Source: Perca fluviatilis (taxonomy: Eukaryota > Chordata > Actinopteri > Perciformes > Percidae). Taken from it: a stretch of 64,000 nucleotides of DNA. The position numbers and the translations under genes are program-made. Below, one piece after another: positions 49,125 to 64,000 of the stretch (position 1 is the first letter of the stretch; each line of letters opens with the position of its first letter). A model generated the notes under the pieces. It worked only from the letters and a program-made list of their open reading frames with translations, made no database searches and was not told the DNA's origin. The stretch lies in NCBI RefSeq assembly GCF_010015445.1, contig NC_053127.1:10203776-10267775 (forward strand), read 5' to 3'.

Positions 49125-51240
49125 TTTGGTGACCCATCGGAGCACAGCTCCTCTTTGCACAACTGTAAAGACAAAGATTTAAATAAATTGATATGAAAAA
49201 TTTTGTTTTGGCGCTGTCAGGTGGAACAGTGAAGTCAGTCCCTGGTACCTCCTTTCCCATCGCATCTGAACGGCAAGCTGCGATTGACCGTTGATCCATT
49301 TATGAACCTATGACTGTTTTGTCTGACACAGCGACCATCTCAAAAGGCATAAATATTGTGTAGTGTGAGCCCGGCATTAGTAGTTATAACAAGTGATACG
49401 TAATATTATGCAGGGTGTGTCATTACCCAGTTGGTGTCTGTTGCAAAATGTTTTCAAACAGCAGAAAATGCACACATCAGTAGTTCAGGAAAATCACCTC
49501 TACCTATAACATCAAAATCGGTGTCTTTAAACACATAGCAACAATATTTAGTTGTTTGTTTTTCTTCTGATATGATGTGAATGCGGCATTAGGCTGATGA
49601 GCTGCACGAAAGTTAACTTTGAGACATGTTATCGTACAGATTTCGGGTGAGCTTGGATTTCGAGCGCTGCAAATAAACAACTGTTGCTGTAACTGATTTT
49701 GATCCGTGGACAGTGAACCAAATTTGGTCTCCAGTGCCTTGTGAAAAATCGATGTGTGATACCCACAAAAGTCGTGTGAAAGAGCTAAGCTGGCAGGCGG
49801 TGTTTACAGGTTGTGGCTGTTTTATTATTATCATCATCATCATATCCTTAAGAACATGTTTGTCATTTTGGTGTTCACTGCAATCATCAAGAAAAGTCTC
49901 ATTGTTTGTTTAAATCATATCATTCATATTTTAACTGGTTGAAACTATTAGAAATTGCTATGCATTTACTACTAGAATGAGAATAAAACTTCCTTTTGAT
50001 TCTGATGAAATTAAGGCCTTCATGTTATGTTTTAGCATTTCATATTTTGTAGCATTTAATCTATATTTTCAAAGTATCAAGCAAATCCCATAATGCATCA
50101 TTTGAGGTCGAACACCTTTTAAAGCATAGATAATTTGTGAATTTGTTTTCTGTGTTTCTGTTGTTTTAGACCTTTCATCTGTCGGGTTGATGGGACGTGT
50201 TGTGTTTTGGAGATTTGAGTTTGAATCTTGACTTGCTGTCCATTTTACTCACTGTTCTGCCGACTTAAATGCAGCACCTTCACAACCTCACAACACGTCT
50301 TGCCCCACATTATTTTTGATAGCGTTCTTATTTTTCATACATATAGCCTATATATCAGATTTGATGCATTTGTCTTTTTTTTTTTGTAGCGTGACCTTTT
50401 TTGGAGGAAATTTCTGAAATCTGAAAAGAGACTGGACTGTTTTACGAAATAGCTTAAAACTATTGATGTGAGAGGAGTTATGTACTGTAGCTGCAACTTG
50501 TGAATTCAGAGCACCCCTTTAAAATTCAATAAATTTGATTTGATAGACTGTTTTGAACAAGTGTTTTGTTTTCCTTGTCTCATGTGTTTTGCACACCATC
50601 AACATCCATTATTAGACTTTATTAGTTTTCAATTTAATTTGAAAGCCCCTGAAAACTTATAGATATTTCACAAAAACATGAAATATTTATCTTTCACTTT
50701 TCATTTAGCCTGACATTGTGTTCATGTTAGCCCATTTTCTTGTTGGGATTTTTTTTTTTTTTTTTGCTCAAATCCATAGCAATTGACTCATCAGTTCCAT
50801 TTCATTTGACACAGAAGCTGCCGTAAGGAAGAGTTGCTTGGAACAGTAAACTTAAAGCCGCTATAATCAATATTTTTTTATATCAAATGAAAAATGTGAA
50901 AACAATGTGAAAAGGGTTGCTTGTATGGACCTACAGAGAATGATCACCTGAATCTGCAGCTCCCCTCGGAGCTGTACAGCGAGTTTCAGCTCGTCGTTTA
51001 GCTGGTAAGACAATATACGTATACAATGTATGTGGTACAAGGTGTCAAAGCCTGCAGCGTTTTCAAAGACCGATAGAGATGAGAGAGAGAGAATAAAAAT
51101 CCAGATGGCTATCATGAAAGAATTTGTGGATCATTTGCAGCGAGAAACTTCTAAAGAAAGAAGCCTGAGACCACTGTCATCATCTGTGTGCTTTAAATAA
51201 AGATTATCTACATTTTCTTCTCACATGCTTTGCATTTCCT
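49125..51240. other. Intergenic; candidate poly(A) signals only
   Basis: AATAAA occurs at 50528-50533 (followed by GT/T-rich sequence) and at 51196-51201 (followed by a (GT)n tract). No coding sequence was recognised. Confidence 0.4.
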
Positions 51241-51241
51241 C

Positions 51242-51243
<2 letters not shown>

Positions 51244-51302
<59 letters not shown>
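51244..51302. repeat. (GT)n microsatellite, about 29 units
   Basis: An uninterrupted GT run just downstream of an AATAAA at 51196. Confidence 0.95.
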
Positions 51303-51304
<2 letters not shown>

Positions 51305-51677
51305 TCTATGCTTGGTCATGGTGCTATTGGTGCTTTTTTCAGCTGTAATGTGAAGTCATGGCCACTCAGAGGCACTGCTGGCTCAAGCTGAGGCTGAGCT
51401 GCTCAGCTGCTGGATTGAAAGTAATCCTGCTTCTCTGTTTAGTTTATCTGACACTCTAATTTAAAGTATAAAATGACTAATAGAATGGGTAGTGTGTGTA
51501 ATAGTGCCATCAGGTAGAATAATTTATTTTTTCTCTCTTTCAGACCCCCATATGTCTGTAAATGTAACATTTAAACAGCAGCCTATAAGTAATTAGCATA
51601 CCTTTCTTATTACATTACTATATTACAGTAAAAAAACATTGTCTCAGTGTGTCTTTAATTTAGAAACTGGAGTAAAT

Positions 51678-51852
51678 TTTATTGGGGCTTTTCCCTTTAT
51701 TAGATAGTGACAGTGGATAGACAGGAAAGGGGGATAGAGATGGGGGATGACACGCAGCAAAGGGCAGCAGGTCGGATTTGAACCCGCGCCGCTGCAAAAG
51801 ACTCTGCCTACACGGGGCGCACGCTCTTATTGGGTGAACTAGAGGCCGCCCC
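51678..51852 (-). mobile_element. tRNA-derived SINE with perfect 16-bp TSD
   Basis: The minus strand starts GGGGCGGCCTCTAGTTCACC, has B box GGGTTCAAATCC, and the body CTGCCCTTTGCTGCGTGTCA. It ends ATAAAGGGAAAAGCCCC. The target duplication AGAAACTGGAGTAAAT lies at 51662-51677 and 51853-51868 with no mismatch, so insertion is recent. It is close in sequence to the copy at 10125. Confidence 0.93.
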
Positions 51853-52742
51853 AGAAACTGGAGTAAATAAAATATGTTTTCTCCCTTGTTGACACCAGGT
51901 GTGTCCCTCTTGTTTAAGTACCTTTCAGAATGAGATTTGCCAAAGAATGTCTTCAAACGGACGCCCAGGAAACTGCAGTCCTGCTGTCTATTACCACAGT
52001 TTTACCAGCAGCAAAGAAGGATAAAAACATTTGAATTATATCCTGGCCCCTCCTCCCCATTTGATAGTTCCCCGCCCCCTTTTTGTCCCAAAATACAGAG
52101 GCGAACCTGTTGCTCCCAAACTTAGGAGACACAGATAGCTTAGAGAACACACTGGGCTGGGGCAGCAGGGGTAAGCTAAGCATCCAGCAAACACATAGTA
52201 GATGCGCCACCAATCGTCTGCCACTTCAACTGGATCCCTTTCCGAAAGGTTAGTTTGATCATTCCTCAGCTCCTGCGTGCCCTGAGAACCTGATCTGCCC
52301 GTGCAGTACGTAACCTCTTTTCCCAAGATGACATTGTGCATGAGTTTTCCACGACTTATAAATAACAACTGCTCTTGCTTTGACCAGATGAGAGGAGGGC
52401 GTAAGAGAATACGCACATTGAGAGAGGTCCTCCATGGAGCTTGATGGGACTTTAATGAGTTGCCGCCAAGGGATCTTCCTGCAACAAGTCGTCCTTATAA
52501 AATCCTTTTGCATCTTTCACTTTGCTGAAACGTCATGGGACACTGCAGATATCTTTGAAGGAAGGAATCGGTAAAGATTACAACATTATTCGGTCAAGGA
52601 CTCAAACCCTTCATCTGGTGTTCAGGACGTGAGTCAGGGAACATACTGAAAAAAGACAAGAAAGATTGAAGGTTTGCTTTCTGACCACCCCATTACTCGT
52701 TTGACTTGAATCTCAGGGGTGGTGAGGGTCAATACGGAAGCA

Positions 52743-63920
<11,178 letters not shown>

Positions 63921-64000
63921 GTAAGTCATGACCTGGAATCCTGTTCTGTAACATGAAGCAAAACTAGCTGTTGACTATTCTTAATGTAGATTGATGTGGC

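Noticed and set aside
52719..52742. Apparent start of the smoothelin-like frame at 52719
   Set aside because: The first codon there is GTG, not ATG; in a vertebrate gene the first usable start in frame is the ATG at 52743, which gives the family-like N-terminus.

Overview
The window is vertebrate nuclear DNA, almost certainly from a ray-finned (teleost) fish. Three things support this: intron-containing genes with GT-AG splice sites, very long (CA)n/(TG)n microsatellites, and a dense load of transposon families typical of teleosts. Those families include short hAT-type elements with 8-bp target duplications, piggyBac-like TTAA elements, Tc1 foldbacks, Rex1-like and L1/Tx1-like LINE ends, and tRNA-derived SINEs. 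No bacterial-style operon, CRISPR array, rRNA or functional tRNA gene was seen. Most open frames in the window are chance or repeat-derived; only the spliced frames below look like real genes.

Layout. (1) 1-4.1 kb has no recognised gene, only a 212-bp tandem duplication. (2) 4.1-7.5 kb, minus strand: a compact gene for a mucin-like membrane protein with signal peptide, Ala/Thr/Pro minisatellite and Gly/Ala-rich hydrophobic C-terminus. Its coding frame appears only after splicing. (3) 7.5-16.4 kb is repeat-rich intergenic DNA: a complete 846-bp hAT derivative carrying a BED zinc-finger remnant, a SINE foldback, a truncated Rex1-like LINE, a piggyBac-like element and a truncated L1/Tx1-like LINE. 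(4) 16.4-42.3 kb, plus strand: a complete five-exon TLC-domain gene, best matched to TLCD3B (FAM57B), 276 aa, spread over 25.7 kb because its introns are full of transposons. (5) 42.3-52.7 kb is 3' UTR/intergenic DNA with more short transposons and a degenerate tandem array. (6) 52.7 kb to the window end, plus strand: the 5' part (nine coding exons, about 481 codons) of a smoothelin-like gene closest to SMTNL2. It opens with the family coiled coil, followed by five related exons, all phase 1-1, that look like tandem duplications. The expected C-terminal calponin-homology domain lies beyond the window.

The three genes have no evident joint function. TLCD3 proteins are membrane lipid (ceramide-related) proteins, smoothelin-like proteins are cytoskeletal, and the mucin-like product is probably a small surface glycoprotein. 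The most unusual signals are the duplicated exon array, the mucin-like gene hidden in a minisatellite, an 823-bp near-palindrome, and a set of mobile elements whose exact target duplications can be read directly, including one hAT-type element nested in another.
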